Positions 43,497 through 56,400 of a stretch of DNA of 64,000 nucleotides are shown here, piece after piece. Within the stretch, counting starts at the first letter, position 1; each line of letters opens with the position of its first letter. Origin of the DNA: Symbiodinium sp. CCMP2592 (taxonomy: Eukaryota; Sar; Dinophyceae; Suessiales; Symbiodiniaceae); NCBI GenBank assembly GCA_905221615.1, contig CAJNDT010003380.1, forward strand, positions 62,001 to 126,000, in the 5' to 3' direction. Under the pieces are notes generated by a model. That model had not been told where the DNA came from. It worked only from the letters and a program-made list of their open reading frames with translations, and did no database searches. The translations under genes were made by a program, and so were the position numbers.

Positions 43497-44800
43497 ACCG
43501 TGTGCTTGACTCTCTCGTGCAGAAGGTCGCTACAGTGACAGGGGCCCTGCAGCCTCACAATCGCTTGATGATTGCCAAGGCACAGCCTTTTGACAACGTG
43601 GCCATCCTGGAGGCCAACTTTGTCATCTCTGAGACGCCAGACCTTGTAGTCGCCTTGTGTGATACAAGACACCTTGGTCCAGCGGGTACTTTGGCTTCGC
43701 TCACCTGCCCTTTCAGCACAAGTTGCGCGGATGCAGTCGCTACTGTTGTGCAGGGAACCAGTTGCCAAATTTGCATCAATGGCGCCCCGCTTAGCCTTTG
43801 CCCAAGAGAGCTTGAGCCTGGTGACTATGTCCAACCCGGGACAGCTGACTCGTTCCCGTTACATGTGCCTACCACCGTTGTGCTTGAAGCGTGCCCCCTC
43901 TTAGAGGCATACGCTTATGGTCTCCCACTCCCTGTCTCCCTCGGCGCGAGGCACCGTAGAGCGCAGGCCGGTTTCCACAGGCATGAGGAAGGGCGGTGTC
44001 TCATCCTCGGCCCTGAGCACGCGCCCATGGCGTTCAGGACAAAACATGTCTACGTCGCAAGCCACTCAGAGATGAGGGAAGCCCTCGTGGATCTCGCCGG
44101 ATTCCCTGCTAGGGACTGCGCGATCTTGGGGGCAGGTGCGCAGTTTCGGAATGAGAGGATTACAGCGAGGTTTGTGTCGATCGCACGAGGCAGCACCTTG
44201 TCGACAGTCCTGCTCCCGGCATGCGGATGGGACGATCATTTCGCTGTGCTCTTGGTCCCTCCCAGAGCTACCTCTCTGGGCCCACTGCCCATTGCACCGT
44301 ATCTCCATGTCCTCCCGGAGCGACGATGGCAATCTGGCATGGTTCTGAGGCTCTGCCTCACTACCACGACAACCAGCACACTACACGCTGATACTCCAGA
44401 GCTCTCTACAGATCCCATTGCGCCCGCCACGGCTGATAACCCTGCGTCCCCGTCCTGCACAGTGGGCACTCACACTCAGGTGATGCCAACTGGGTCAACG
44501 GATCAGGTTGGTGTGATACCCGGCCTTCCTGTGGCGTCCGATGGCCCGCACCCTGCCCTTTTGGGGGAGCCGACCGCTGATGGTCATACCGATGCCCCCA
44601 CTGATGGTGTCAGCTTACTGCAGCGCACGGCCTCTGTTCTCCACATGTTGGGTGGACAACCTGATTTCGATCGGGAATACAGCAAACAGGCCTCACAAAC
44701 CATTGCCTCGACTGAGGTACCGCAGGGGGATGTGGACGCAGTTGAAGGCGGTTTCCTGTCGACCCTTCCTGTTTCTAAGACCAAGAAGGTTAAACGGTAG
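43301..44800 (+). pseudogene. Repeated-module protein, C-terminal part (frameshifted)
   Basis: 499 open codons in the third part of the same locus, overlapping the preceding frame by 196 bases. The real junction lies between 43301 and 43496. Content includes LRVVRGFHAEETVVALPCA, VALCDTRHLGPAGTLASL and a Thr/Pro-rich linker, ending in a basic KTKKVKR just before the TAG. No reverse transcriptase or endonuclease follows, so this is either a truncated retroelement or a gene spread by one. Confidence 0.5.
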
Positions 44801-45054
44801 CGAGCCAGCCAAGCCCACCCACCGAACCAATTCGACACACCGATAATTGAGCCACAGATCTCCCACAGAACGACATTCAACCTTGAGCCCAGACCTGACC
44901 ATAGACTAGTAGGATCTAGGCACTCACAGGCTCGCCGCAAGCGAGCCGCACCTAGCTTGAGCCGAAACTTGAGCCAAGACATTCTAGGGTTTAGGGTTTA
45001 AGGTTTAGGGTTTAGGGTTGGCTGGCTCGCTACCGTTGAACCTTCTTGGTCTTA
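44776..45054. repeat. 35-bp inverted repeat around the 3' end of the ORF
   Basis: 44776-44810 (TAAGACCAAGAAGG onward, covering the ORF stop) reappears inverted at 45020-45054 with one mismatch. Between the arms lie block A and a TTTAGGG tract. Confidence 0.85.
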
Positions 45055-45204
45055 TCCTAGCTCAATAAATAATTGAGCCACAGATCTCCCACAGAACGAC
45101 GTTCAACCTTGAGCCAAGACCTGACCATAGACTAGTAGGATCTAGGCATTCACAGGCTCGCCGCAAGCGAGCCGCACCTAGCTTGAGCCGAAACTTGAGC
45201 CAAG
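44844..45204. repeat. Duplicated 135-bp block with TTTAGGG caps
   Basis: Block A occurs at 44844-44978 and 45071-45204 (period 227) with very few differences. Both copies end in CTTGAGCCAAG and are followed by TTTAGGG-type repeats (44985-45019 and 45205-45218). The complement of the block end, CTTGGCTCAAG, contains the last ten bases of the dinoflagellate spliced leader. Confidence 0.85.
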
Positions 45205-45468
45205 GTTTAGGGTTTAGGGGGTTTCTCGGAGGCGTTTAAGGTTTGGGGTTGATTTAGGCGATAGGTTTGGAGTTTATTGTATGTGTGTGACTGTGTAGTG
45301 CGTGTGTGTGTGTGGATTGCCCGATTGTTAAATATGGGAAAATGAATCAGAATATAATATAAGAAAGTTCAAGGCCGCCGCAGAGGCCGGAGAAGTAAAG
45401 GGATGAACCCGGAGCCAGGGTGCCATGACCCCCCGGCTCATGCGGGCGAAAAGAATCGAGGAGAAGGA

Positions 45469-46001
45469 AGTGTGTGTGTGCGTGTGATATTGCCCGAGTG
45501 TTATTATATCGGAAGCAGAGTTACTATATAATAAAAAGATGAACCCGGAGCCAGGTTAGGGCCATGCCCCCCCCGGCTCAGACGGGCGAAAAGAGTTGAG
45601 GAGAAGAAAGTGTGTGTGTGCGTGTGATATTGCCCGAGTGTTATTATATGGGCACGTGGAATAATAAGATAAGTTCGGAAAGGGCCGCCGCAGAGGCCGG
45701 AGTATCGGAAGCAGAGTTACTATATAATAAAAAGATGAACCCGGAGCCAGGTTAGGGCCATGCCCCCCCCGGCTCAGACGGGCGAAAAGAGTTGAGGAGA
45801 AGAAAGTGTGTGTGTGCGTGTGATATTGCCCGAGTGTTATTATATGGGCACGTGGAATAATAAGATAAGTTCGGAAAGGGCCGCCGCAGAGGCCGGAGTA
45901 TCGGAAGCAGAGTTACTATATAATAAAAAGATGAACCCGGAGCCAGGTTAGGGCCATGCCCCCCCCGGCTCAGACGGGCGAAAAGAGTTGAGGAGAAGAA
46001 A
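45469..46001. repeat. Minisatellite, unit about 197 bp
   Basis: About three units with landmarks GTGTGTGTGCGTGTGATATT at 45472, 45610 and 45808, each continuing through ATGAACCCGGAGCCAG to GGGCGAAAAGAGTTGAGG. The first unit lacks about 60 bases. A more diverged unit precedes at 45297-45468. The unit contains a GT-rich run that could drive slippage. Confidence 0.85.
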
Positions 46002-46265
46002 TGTGACTGTCACCTTGCCCCCGGTGCAGCACAGCTGCAGATAGGCATCGTGCTTCCCAGAATTGCGAGGTCATCAATCATATTGCCCAATTGTTATATG
46101 GGCGGCGTTTTATCACATGAACTGATAAATGCAATCCATGTTATGAGGCCCTCGTCATGTCATGCAACACGTCGTTCAACTTGCCATCTTTTCCTCAGCC
46201 AGGCCTTTCTTGTAACGGTGCGGAAGTGGCTCAAAGCGTGCTGGGCCCGCATGGCTAGTCCGCGC

Positions 46266-47468
46266 TTAGGGCAGCTGGGTGTCGTCATTTACTTCTGCAT
46301 CCCAGACCAGGCCCTCTTCCTCATACTCCTCGCCGTCATAATCATAGTTGCCATCATAATCATCATCTCCCTTGCCTGAGGCTGACAAAAAACCAATCTC
46401 ATCTTCAACGTATGTGCAACATACTTGGAGGCCCTGTTGACTTAGTAAGTCTACTTAGTATCCCCTAGAAACCCTATTGTAATCCCCATAACCCACCTTA
46501 CTAACCCTACTTACTACTTTAAGTCAAAAGGGCCTCCAAGTACAATATTCAAGACTTCCAAGAAAAAATCAGCTTAAACCAATACTATGAATTATTGTGG
46601 TTAAGAAGCTGCCCTGGCCCGACTCCGCTTCTGATGCTGCCTTGATCTGGTCGAGGCGACTGGCTTTCAACTCTGCCTGGCAGCAGTACGGAATAGTAAG
46701 AAATCAATGATAGTCAGGTTTACTTAGGGTTTAGGGTTCAGGGTTTAGGGAGGTACTTGCATGGCATTGTAATAATTGAGCACAGCTGCAAGCAAAGCTT
46801 TGCAGGACTCACGGGTGTTGCCAGCCAAGAAGTGATCACGGGCAATGACCTAGGATGAATACGTCAGAGACACGGGACTGATAATGTTCCGAGAACCAAG
46901 GAGCTGGCAATCATTTCCAGGAGCTGCTCCTTCGTGATGGCTTCAGAGGCGCATGCAACGCCAAACATCTCGCGGCCATCGCTCTTCAGCTTGACTGCCC
47001 ATCGGTTCCCGCTCTTGTAATACGTTGGATTCGCCAAATCCGGAGGCTGAGCATTGTCTCCGCCTTGAATTGGCAACGGTTGGATGACATGAAACCCGAA
47101 GCTTGTTATTATTTTCTATGTCCAAGTAGCCTGAGGTAGCATTCACAGCTGCGGCCGGCTTTTTCAGTGGGGCCTGAGATAGAATTATGAATTTGACAGG
47201 TTTAGGATTGAGGTTTCAGGGGGACAACACACAGTGCTGACAGACAAGCAGACACAAACAAACACGGTGGCACACTGATTGCTCAACGAGGTTCTTTGGC
47301 TTTCGCTTTGGGAGTAGACTTGTTCTTCACAGGCTTCACGTCGCATTTCGGCGCAACGTCCTGTAGCGACGATCAGGGCCCTGTCTGTATCAGAGAGAGC
47401 CACAGTCAGAGAGAGAGAGAGTCAGAGAGAGAGGGGGAAACAGAGAGAGAGAGAGAGTGACACAGAGC

Positions 47469-47499
<31 letters not shown>

Positions 47500-50400
47500 G
47501 GATAGAGATAGAAAGTTGCTCGACGAGGTGGTCCTTCGCCGTGGGCTTGGACTTGGTGTTCACAGACTCTGGCTCTGACTCTGCTTTGCGCTTCGGCGCA
47601 GCATCCTGTAGCGAAGTGAAAATCACGGCAATATAATAATGTTTGTTCGTCTGAGAGTTCCATCCTTGAGCTTTTTTCCGAGTTTGTTGAGCACACTTCG
47701 CAAAGGTACCGAGGTTCTCTACTGTACAGATTCAGAAACAGATTGCGGATCTTGAACACTTTGGGTGGATCCGTTCACATCATAATAATAACAAATAGGC
47801 TTGCATTGCCTACACGCTTTGTATCCTAGACGATGTGCTTCACGAGGCGACAGAGGACCTTGCACTGTCTGGGGCTGGACACGGAAGGCTCGCTGCACCA
47901 TGCCGCAGTTTGGGGTGTGGAATCCCCTTCCATTGCCGATCACATAGCACATTTGCACCGGACGGCACACCAGCTGCGAAGTGGAACCAGCATCAGAATC
48001 ATCATCATCAGCGCCAATGCCAGGCAAGCTCCAGGTAGCCGAAGACGAAGAAGTCCATGGACATGTAGTGCTCGATGTAGCCGGAGTCGTAGCGCTTGTA
48101 CCCGAAGGACTGCTCAAAGACAATGTTGGCGTAGAAGTCGAAGACTCTATGTTGATCACGGCCCTGACGGGGTAAATGCTCTGGTCACCATAGTTAGTAC
48201 TTCCATCAGAATTCACCTCCACGGTCACGGTGTACTTGACGCCGCTGATGTAGCCAATGAAGCTGAAGAGGATAACCACTTGAAGCCATGATGTCTTCTT
48301 GTAGTGCTTGACGAAGTTGCTATGATGCTGATGATGACCACTGCCAGCAGTGTAGCAGACTTTCCGCACGATGAAGAGGATCACGAGGATGATAGCCGCG
48401 ATCACCGCTAGAATCGTCTCATGATCAAAGCTTGGCACCATCGCTTCCAGATGCACTTGGAACAAAATCATGCACCCGTCAGAAGCTGAGCTTTAAAAGC
48501 GTCGGTTTGTTTGACACTTGAGGATACACCGCTGTCTTCACGTTACAAGGCGAACAACACACATGAGCCCCACAACACCTTAACTCAGGTTTGAACTTAC
48601 TAACATGATCCTGATGGCAGGGGTTGCGCTTGCAGCATGCGGCCTCTTCTTTCTTGATATCCGGCGTGGTCCTGACCTTCTTTTGGCGACTCTTCTGAAT
48701 CTTCTTCTTTCCTTTCTTTGCTCGGGGCTTTGTCTCAGGATCCTGAACACAAGCTTCCTATGAATTCATGCCCTTGAACGGCTGAAGATGTGCGGCACGT
48801 CCTTGTCTGGAGCACTGGCTGCCGCAGCATCCTGAACGGGGGACATGTTGCATAATAGAAATAGTAGCATGTTATCCTGTTGTTCAGTCGCACGGGTCCT
48901 CGTGTGTGTCATCCTCCTTGAGAGCACTGGGCGCCGCATCCTCAACATGATATGTTGAAAGTTTACTGTAACTTGCACCTATTATAATAATAATAATTAG
49001 TATTATTAATTAGTAGGTTTTCACCCCCCGACCTCGAAGTCTGGCAGCGCAGTCTGACCATCAGCTTCAGATTCACCCGGGGTTGCCTGGAAACTTATGT
49101 GTCATGATTCTTATTGTTTATTGACGATCCACGAAACCCTGGCCTGAACTTTGCGCTTTTTCTTCAAGGCACTTCGGCGTGGTTTGGGAGGAGGCGCTGG
49201 ATCTCCATCCTGCAAGCAGAAACTACTGTAGTTCACGTTCATTTCAAGCCTCGACGTTCGGAAAATCAAAGGAAACAAAGTCTACGAATCCCCCTGGCTA
49301 CAGTCCTCCGAACTAAGTTCTTTGACAGGCGGCAGCACGGGCATGATCTACTACTAACCTGTATGCAATGACAGGGAAAGGCCTCGAGAGATCACTGCCA
49401 TGAAGGCTCATTCTGCTGTTACTTCCATTCAGTCAAGCACTGCCGCGAAAGGCTCATGCTGCAAGATTGCCTTTTTGTTCGTCTTCTGGACAAAACTGCC
49501 AGCAGGTCGTGGAACAGCAGGCCACTCTCGATCTCATGCGCACGTGATTACATTAGAACTCTCATAGTAAGGAACAGGTAACTACTACGTAGCAGTTACT
49601 ACCATGCACAGCTATTTATTATTTTATATTAGTCTAATAAAAAGTTTGGCCATGTGTGCTTTAAAAGCCCTGCTTTACGACTCACGTCTCAGGAGCTCCT
49701 CAGAGGCGGTACCAGGTGTAGGGGTCCAACGACAAGGCGCACGTCAGCCAGATTTTTGGCTTGATCGGTGTCAGACGATTGCCCAAAATGTCTACCTGCA
49801 AGGCTCGTTCATGAAACTGTGCTGCGAACCTCTCCGAAGTAAACTGTGAAACTGATGCATTCTAGAAAATAACACGTCGAGCCTCCCAGAGCACCTGGGC
49901 CTTGAGATTGTCCTTGAGAAAGGAATCGAATTTTCCGTGGAAAGCGGCGCCGATTTGCGAGATCTTGATCGGCGACTCCTCTGAGCATTCCTCAAGTTTC
50001 GTGGGTCGAAACACGTTGGTCTTTTTGGACTCCGTCGGAGAAATGCAGTAGCGATAAGCAACTGGAATCGGATCGGCGCCCTCGGATGCCTCAGCCCAAA
50101 CTTGTGAAATAAACTTGCAAAGCTTGAAGCCCCCAAGCCCTGACATCCCCAAATTAATACGCCGTAACGGTACCGCTAAGAATGGGATTCATTGTGACTG
50201 CCCTTGAACCCAAAAGACTCAGACCAGAACCGGCCCATAGCAGCTCAACTATGCCTTAATAATTTAATTTACCCCAACACAGCCTAATAAACCTAAACCC
50301 AAAACCTTATCTTTAATGTCAAATGAACCCTGTCGATGCCCCAGCAGCCCTGGATCTAGACCCTGAAGCCTCGGGATTGAAGTCAAGGCGCATCATGAAA

Positions 50401-53400
50401 CTGAGGACTCAACTTGTGGTCCACGATCTCGACCTCTGCGATGCCCTTCTCCGTGACGAAGTGGTGCAGCAGCTTGCACAAAGGGAAGACCTGCTTGCCG
50501 TAGACCACCAGGGAGAGGTCGTTCTTCAGGCGCCATGGAATTCCGGTGGTTTCTTGCTCGCCCAAGCCTCAAGCATCATGGATACTGATCTATGCTAAAG
50601 GCTCTCAGGGCAGGACTCCATGACAAACTTGTTGAAACTGATTTCAGTAATATTATAATAATAATGCTGCCATGAGGACCCTCGACCAGTTTCTCCACAA
50701 ACTGTCCGACGTTGAAGCCCGCGAGTTCGCAAGGCCCGCAGTTGATGATTGCATCGGAAGTGTTGCCGAGGAAGAACTCAAACGTACTGGAAACCACCAG
50801 TGCACGGCCCCGCTGTGCCGCGGAGTACATCCTGCAGACTTACTTAGGGTTAATGGTTGAAACCTTCGAGGCTTTAAGTTTCTTAGTAGGGTTTCGGGTT
50901 TAGGGTTTAAGACAGAAGCCCGGTCTAGGATCTGACGCCTTACACTGTGTTAAACACAAGTTAGTAATTGATTGGTTGAATATTCGCATCTCAAAAGAAA
51001 AAGAAGCAAGCTGAATAATAAGTTACTTGTGATTCAAGTTATTGGTTGTGTTGAAAGCTTCGGGGTTGAGGTTCTGAGGGTTAGTTTAGGGTTTAGGACA
51101 GAAGCCCGGTCTGCGATCTGACGCCTTAGACTGTGCAGTAACTGATTGGTTTAAACTTGGCATCTCAAAAGAAAAAGATGGAGGCTGAATCTGAATCAAC
51201 TTGTGATTCGGGTTATTGGTTGAAAGCTTCGGGGTTGAGGTTCTTCGGGTTAGTTTAGAGTTTAGGACAGAATTAATTGCGGTCTGAGATGTGACGCCTT
51301 ACACTGTGTCACTGATTGGTTTGACTTTGAAATTTGGCATCTCAAAAGCATAAAAGACGGAGGCTGGACTTCTGATGTTGAAGCCCCCTTCTCCTTGTCG
51401 CGGTGAACTCGTCGTTGGGGATCGGCGCCAGACTGAGGAGTCGGTCCACATCCAAGGGCGCATCAGCCGAGAAGTCTGGGCTTCCAGTGGCCCGCGCTGG
51501 CTCGCTCGACGTGATCGCTTGTCGGCCGATTGGCGGCGGAACCATGACCTCGAACTCTTTTCGCAAGGCCAGCAACTCCTTGCGTTCAACCGAGTGCTCC
51601 GGAACGGCATTCTCGATGAGATTCGATGGCCAAGTCGGCACGGAGCCGCTCCATCCCAGCAACGCAAAGGGCGGCTTCTCGACGACTGCTTCCTCGCGAG
51701 GTCGCGCCTTTGGCGGAGCATCAGTCGACGAGTCCCAGTGCTTGAAGACGACCTCCTGAAGCCTATCCACCATGTCCCGCTGCAGCGCCTTTGCCAGCCC
51801 CATGTAGCAGATGGGCTTCGAGCCATCGCCGAGGTTCCCCTTCAAAACCGCCTGAGCAAACTCCAAATGCTTGTTTGGCATGAGGTCCAAGACCACAATC
51901 TGATCGTTGGAGCCAAAGTTCATGCCTTGCAAGTACTGGCCGAGGATCTGGTCATGGCACGCAACGCCCTTCCTCAGGCATTTGGATTTCAACTCCAAAG
52001 GTTGAAACTTAGCGTTTAAACCTTCAGGGATTTGGTGAGTTGAACTTTGGAGGCTCTAGATCTGCGTCTGAAGCAGAAAACTTGCACAAATGAAAGCGAA
52101 GCAAAGGATCTGCTCCACCCTGGCTGCAGCTCCCGGGCGACTCTCACTGTCATACCCCATCATGTCTGCAACCTTCACCAGGGGCAAGTTCTCGATGATG
52201 CCATTGCTGATGGCCTCCGAAGCGGACCAAGAGTTGGCAGAGAACTTGGAGTGACCGGAGGACACGACGTGGCACGTCTGAGAGGAAACTCTTTTGTCGT
52301 TCCCACGGTTCTCCGAGTCTTTCTTGAAAATCAAGGAAAGACTGTGCCCGAGGCTAAGATGCCGTGTCATCATGAGGTCCTCCAGCAGCCGCGAGTGTTT
52401 GATTCGCGCTTCCACCGTTGTCTGGGCTTGCAGCACCGGCAGCTGCACGTGCGCTACGCTGTTGGGCATCATGTTGAGGAGCGTGGCGAGGGCGTCCATG
52501 ATTTTCGACAGGTGCATCGCGTCGCTGGGGTAGACTGTGCAGTCAATGGTGATCAGGACGTGCCTGAACACATTGACATGAATGATCTGATATGATTGTT
52601 AGTGTCAGAGAGAGAGCGAGAGAAAGACTGAGAGAGACTGACAGAGAGGTGGGCAAACAAACAGCGGGATAATAAGTTGACATCATACTAAAAAAACCAC
52701 GCAACACTGGACCGGAGATTTGCATGGAGCTCAGCCGCTTGGCAATCTGGCTCACCGCCGTGTTGATGCTCGAATTGTCCGGGCATGTCTGTATCCAGCA
52801 GTGCTGGGACATCCAGTCGCTGACCCAGGCGACTCCCTTCCTGCCAATTTATTATTCAATGCAGTATGCCACTGTTTCTCACAGTTTGACCCCTCGACGT
52901 ATTGTTGACATTCGTGCGTTTTGTTATAGTATTAACATAGCACGCTGTCGAAAATACTCTCTCTTCTCTCAGTCTCTCCTCTGCCGATCTTTGATGTACT
53001 TGACGTCCAAGGCGGCCTCTTTCGCCTCTGACTGCTTGTCTAGCAGGCGGGACTTCATCAGCTTGAAATCGCTGACGAGCTTGCTGCGAATCTGTTCGAA
53101 CGTTGCCTGCGCGACTCGGGCTGCAAGCTCCTGCTCCTGCTGTTCATTCTCCAGAATTGTCCGTGCACGAACTTCATCAGCCACCTTCCTGGGAACATGC
53201 AGTTTTTTCGTGGGACATGCTTGATAGTAGTAACAGTACCTGTATAGTATCATTCAGGGTTTGTGCACAAGAGGATCATAGCGACTTCAGGAAAGGGACA
53301 CTCTGAGGTCTAGAACTGGGGAGGTTATCAATTTAAATTAAATCAGTCGTACTACTAGTAAATAGCGTAAGAATTCAAAGCAGCAGTTGTGGGAGTGGTA

Positions 53401-56400
53401 GGAGTGGCTAGGATCACCAACTCGATTAATAAACTACGTCCAGCCCTCAGTCGCATTCCAGACTCCCTAGCCTAATGGTTTTAAGTACACACCACCAATC
53501 CTTGACGATGTGAACTACTACCTGCGTGTTACTTCTTAGGTCAAGCTGCCTGAACATGCCCACGGACATGACGTCACCCGGCGGCACAGTGAAGCTCAAG
53601 AAGTGCTCCAGCTCTGGATCCATGCACCCAGACAAGAATGCAAGCTTCAGCTCCGGTTCCGAGCGCAGAAAATCTGACTCGGGAATCGCAGATTTCAGCA
53701 GCTTGATGAGCTGGAGGTAAGCACCACAGAAGCCGTGGAGCGTAACGGCATCCTTGAAGTTGAGCGCTTTCCGAATGCTGGCCGGGGTCTTGTCATGCTG
53801 ACCACACACTCGGAGCCAGAAGAATTCAGTCTCGGTTGCAAAATAAAATCTTCAAGATTCTAGAATGATAAGCCTCATAATGCCACACTGTCCCCATCAT
53901 CTAGCCGTCCCGGTTCCTTCCCCCCGACCTCCACCACCCCATCCCTCCCATCCTCCCCTGAACCCCAAACGCAGATAGATGATCAACTGGCTTGAGAGCG
54001 AAACCGCCATCGTTGCCTACTAACATGTACAGACAGCTCACCACGAAACCACGTGACCCTGCCTTTAATAGGACATACTAATCATTGCCACATAGTAGCC
54101 AAGCCGTTATCTGCTGTGTTCGTCAGCTCGTTGTTCCATGACTCCCATTTGTCTTTGCCCGAACTGAAGCCGAGGTTGAGCACATCTCGCGCCAGCATTT
54201 CATGGGAGATGAAGCTCCGCATTCCGCGTTTCCGCACTGAATCCGATACCATCTTCAGGATCTCCTTCGGGACCTGGCACTTCAGATTGCTGACGGCGGC
54301 CGATTCGTGTTTTCCTATCTGGAAGGCTTTCGCCACACTGCTCGCATTGTCCCAGTCCTTGGCTGAGTGGTAGCACCAGGACACTGCGGAGTAGATTGAG
54401 GGGCTTTGGATGGACATGTTTAATAACAGACACTAGCTATTGGTTTAAGATTATTATGAAGTCGCTGCTTCCAAATAGACATCCAACAAGGTCTGCCAAA
54501 CATGGCAATGCACAACCTGAGCGCTGTGAGTAGCTTTCCCCCGTTCCAATACTTCCAGCTGTCGCAAGAAGTTGAAACAGTTCGGACTTCTCCTTGTGCT
54601 TGTTGCGGCCATAGTGATTCCTGCCGCACAGCTCCATTGCTTTTAAAAACGGTTCCCTACATGGGAAGGAGGAGGCTTGGAAAGTTAAAGGAGGCTTGGG
54701 CGCCAACAGTTTGCGGTTAAGTTAGGGTTTAGTAGGCTTTAAGGGTTTGGGGTTGAGTTAGGGTTTAGTAGGCTTTAAGGCTAGGGTTTATTAAGCTTTA
54801 TAAGGGTTAGGGGTTAATTTAAGGTTTCGTAGTAGGCTTTAAGGGTTTAGTGCGTATTTAGGGTTTAGTAGGCTTGAAGAAAATTTGGGTAGTAGGAGAC
54901 CCGCCCAAGAAGGGGGCCCCAAGAAAGGAGGCCCAATTTCATTTGCAAAGGAGGAGATTTCGGAAAAAGCCTCGCTGAACAAGGACACCAAATTTCGGGC
55001 GGAGGGGGCTTGGGAAACAGGCCCGGACCCCAAAAAAGTACCCAAATTGGGAAGGACGAGGAGGCTTGAGAAGGATGACAGAGTGTGACAGTCCACGATG
55101 TGTTGAAGTTAGTTGTCAATCAATGAATCTCTAGTTACAACACAGAAACATTCCTAACGTCCTACTATCTGAGTCGTCCTCGGGCAGCCAGGACCTTGTC
55201 TTTGACATCCTTGAAGTGCCCGACCGTTCCGTGAATGGTGGCGACGGATGCCTGTTGTGACATTCTGACATGTCTGAGATGCCCTGTAATGCCCGAAGGG
55301 GATGGTATGCTGCAATCGAAGCTCAATTCGTTCAATACTGCTCCTGCCTTGAATCCATGCGGAAGCGACTCAGGCTGGACGCCCAACTCCTTAATCCCCT
55401 GTAACAGAATCAGCATGGCAACGCTGCGCCGGTAGCCCTTCACATAGGCTACGCTGAAGGGTGGCAGCAGCCCACCTTAGATCGCAGCACGTGACTTCCA
55501 GTTCTGATGCCTTGGCCCTGATGAGATACATGTTAGCAGTTAGCATTGCATAATAATTAATAATGATAAGTGATAAAGACAAACAATAATCTATCAATTT
55601 GAGACAGGACACTGTACTCATCGCAGAGGACAGGCACTGGCGTCCATGGACTATTGAGGAATTCTGTAGAGACTTTGGTCACAGCAATACGTTCAACTCC
55701 AGGCAAGTCCGCACTCGTTCTCATCCTAGGCTGTGCACCCGTTCATCTGCGCTGGTGCTACGACTACGATCTTGGATGATTGCAGGTGGGCCTGGGGATA
55801 ATGTTTGCTAAGCAGCCCCTCTGTTGCAATCAGTTCCAGAAGTCTCTCTGTTTCTTCGGGTTCCCAATACCCACCGCTGAGTCCGGCGTCGTTGCGGTAC
55901 GACATCTGCCAAGGACGAAGCATCACCGGTCCAGGTCGTTCCAGCGACACGACATCACCGTAGGTGATCCTGAGGCAGTAGCCGTGGGACATAACACAAA
56001 ATCTAAGTGACAGTCACAGTCTCAGTGTGGTCAGACATCAGATTGACAAGCGGAGCCAAGCTGCAAAGGATCTGGAGGGTACTGCTCATCCAGGAACCGT
56101 GCGAAGTCTGTTTTCGCGGCCTGTCAAGAACAACCCTCTGAACCCTTACCCTGAACTCCGAAACCTAAGCTTCAAAACCATCCCCCCAGAAGCTGCAACT
56201 TGCAGGGAGAAAGGGAAGCAAGCGACCTAGGCCAGGATGGGGTACACAGAATTTCGGCTGTTCTCTCTCAATCGATGTCTTGCACAAATTCAAAGGCAGA
56301 CACATAAACCTAGAAAACCGGACCCCGACCCCAAACTGTAAACCTTGGATGGACTCTGAAACAACTAAGTTCAAACCGGCCTGCGATGGATAGCGCTGCT

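Noticed and set aside
45297-46001. Possible rDNA spacer or rRNA fragment
   Set aside because: No conserved rRNA core sequence was recognised; the tandem units look like an unrelated minisatellite.
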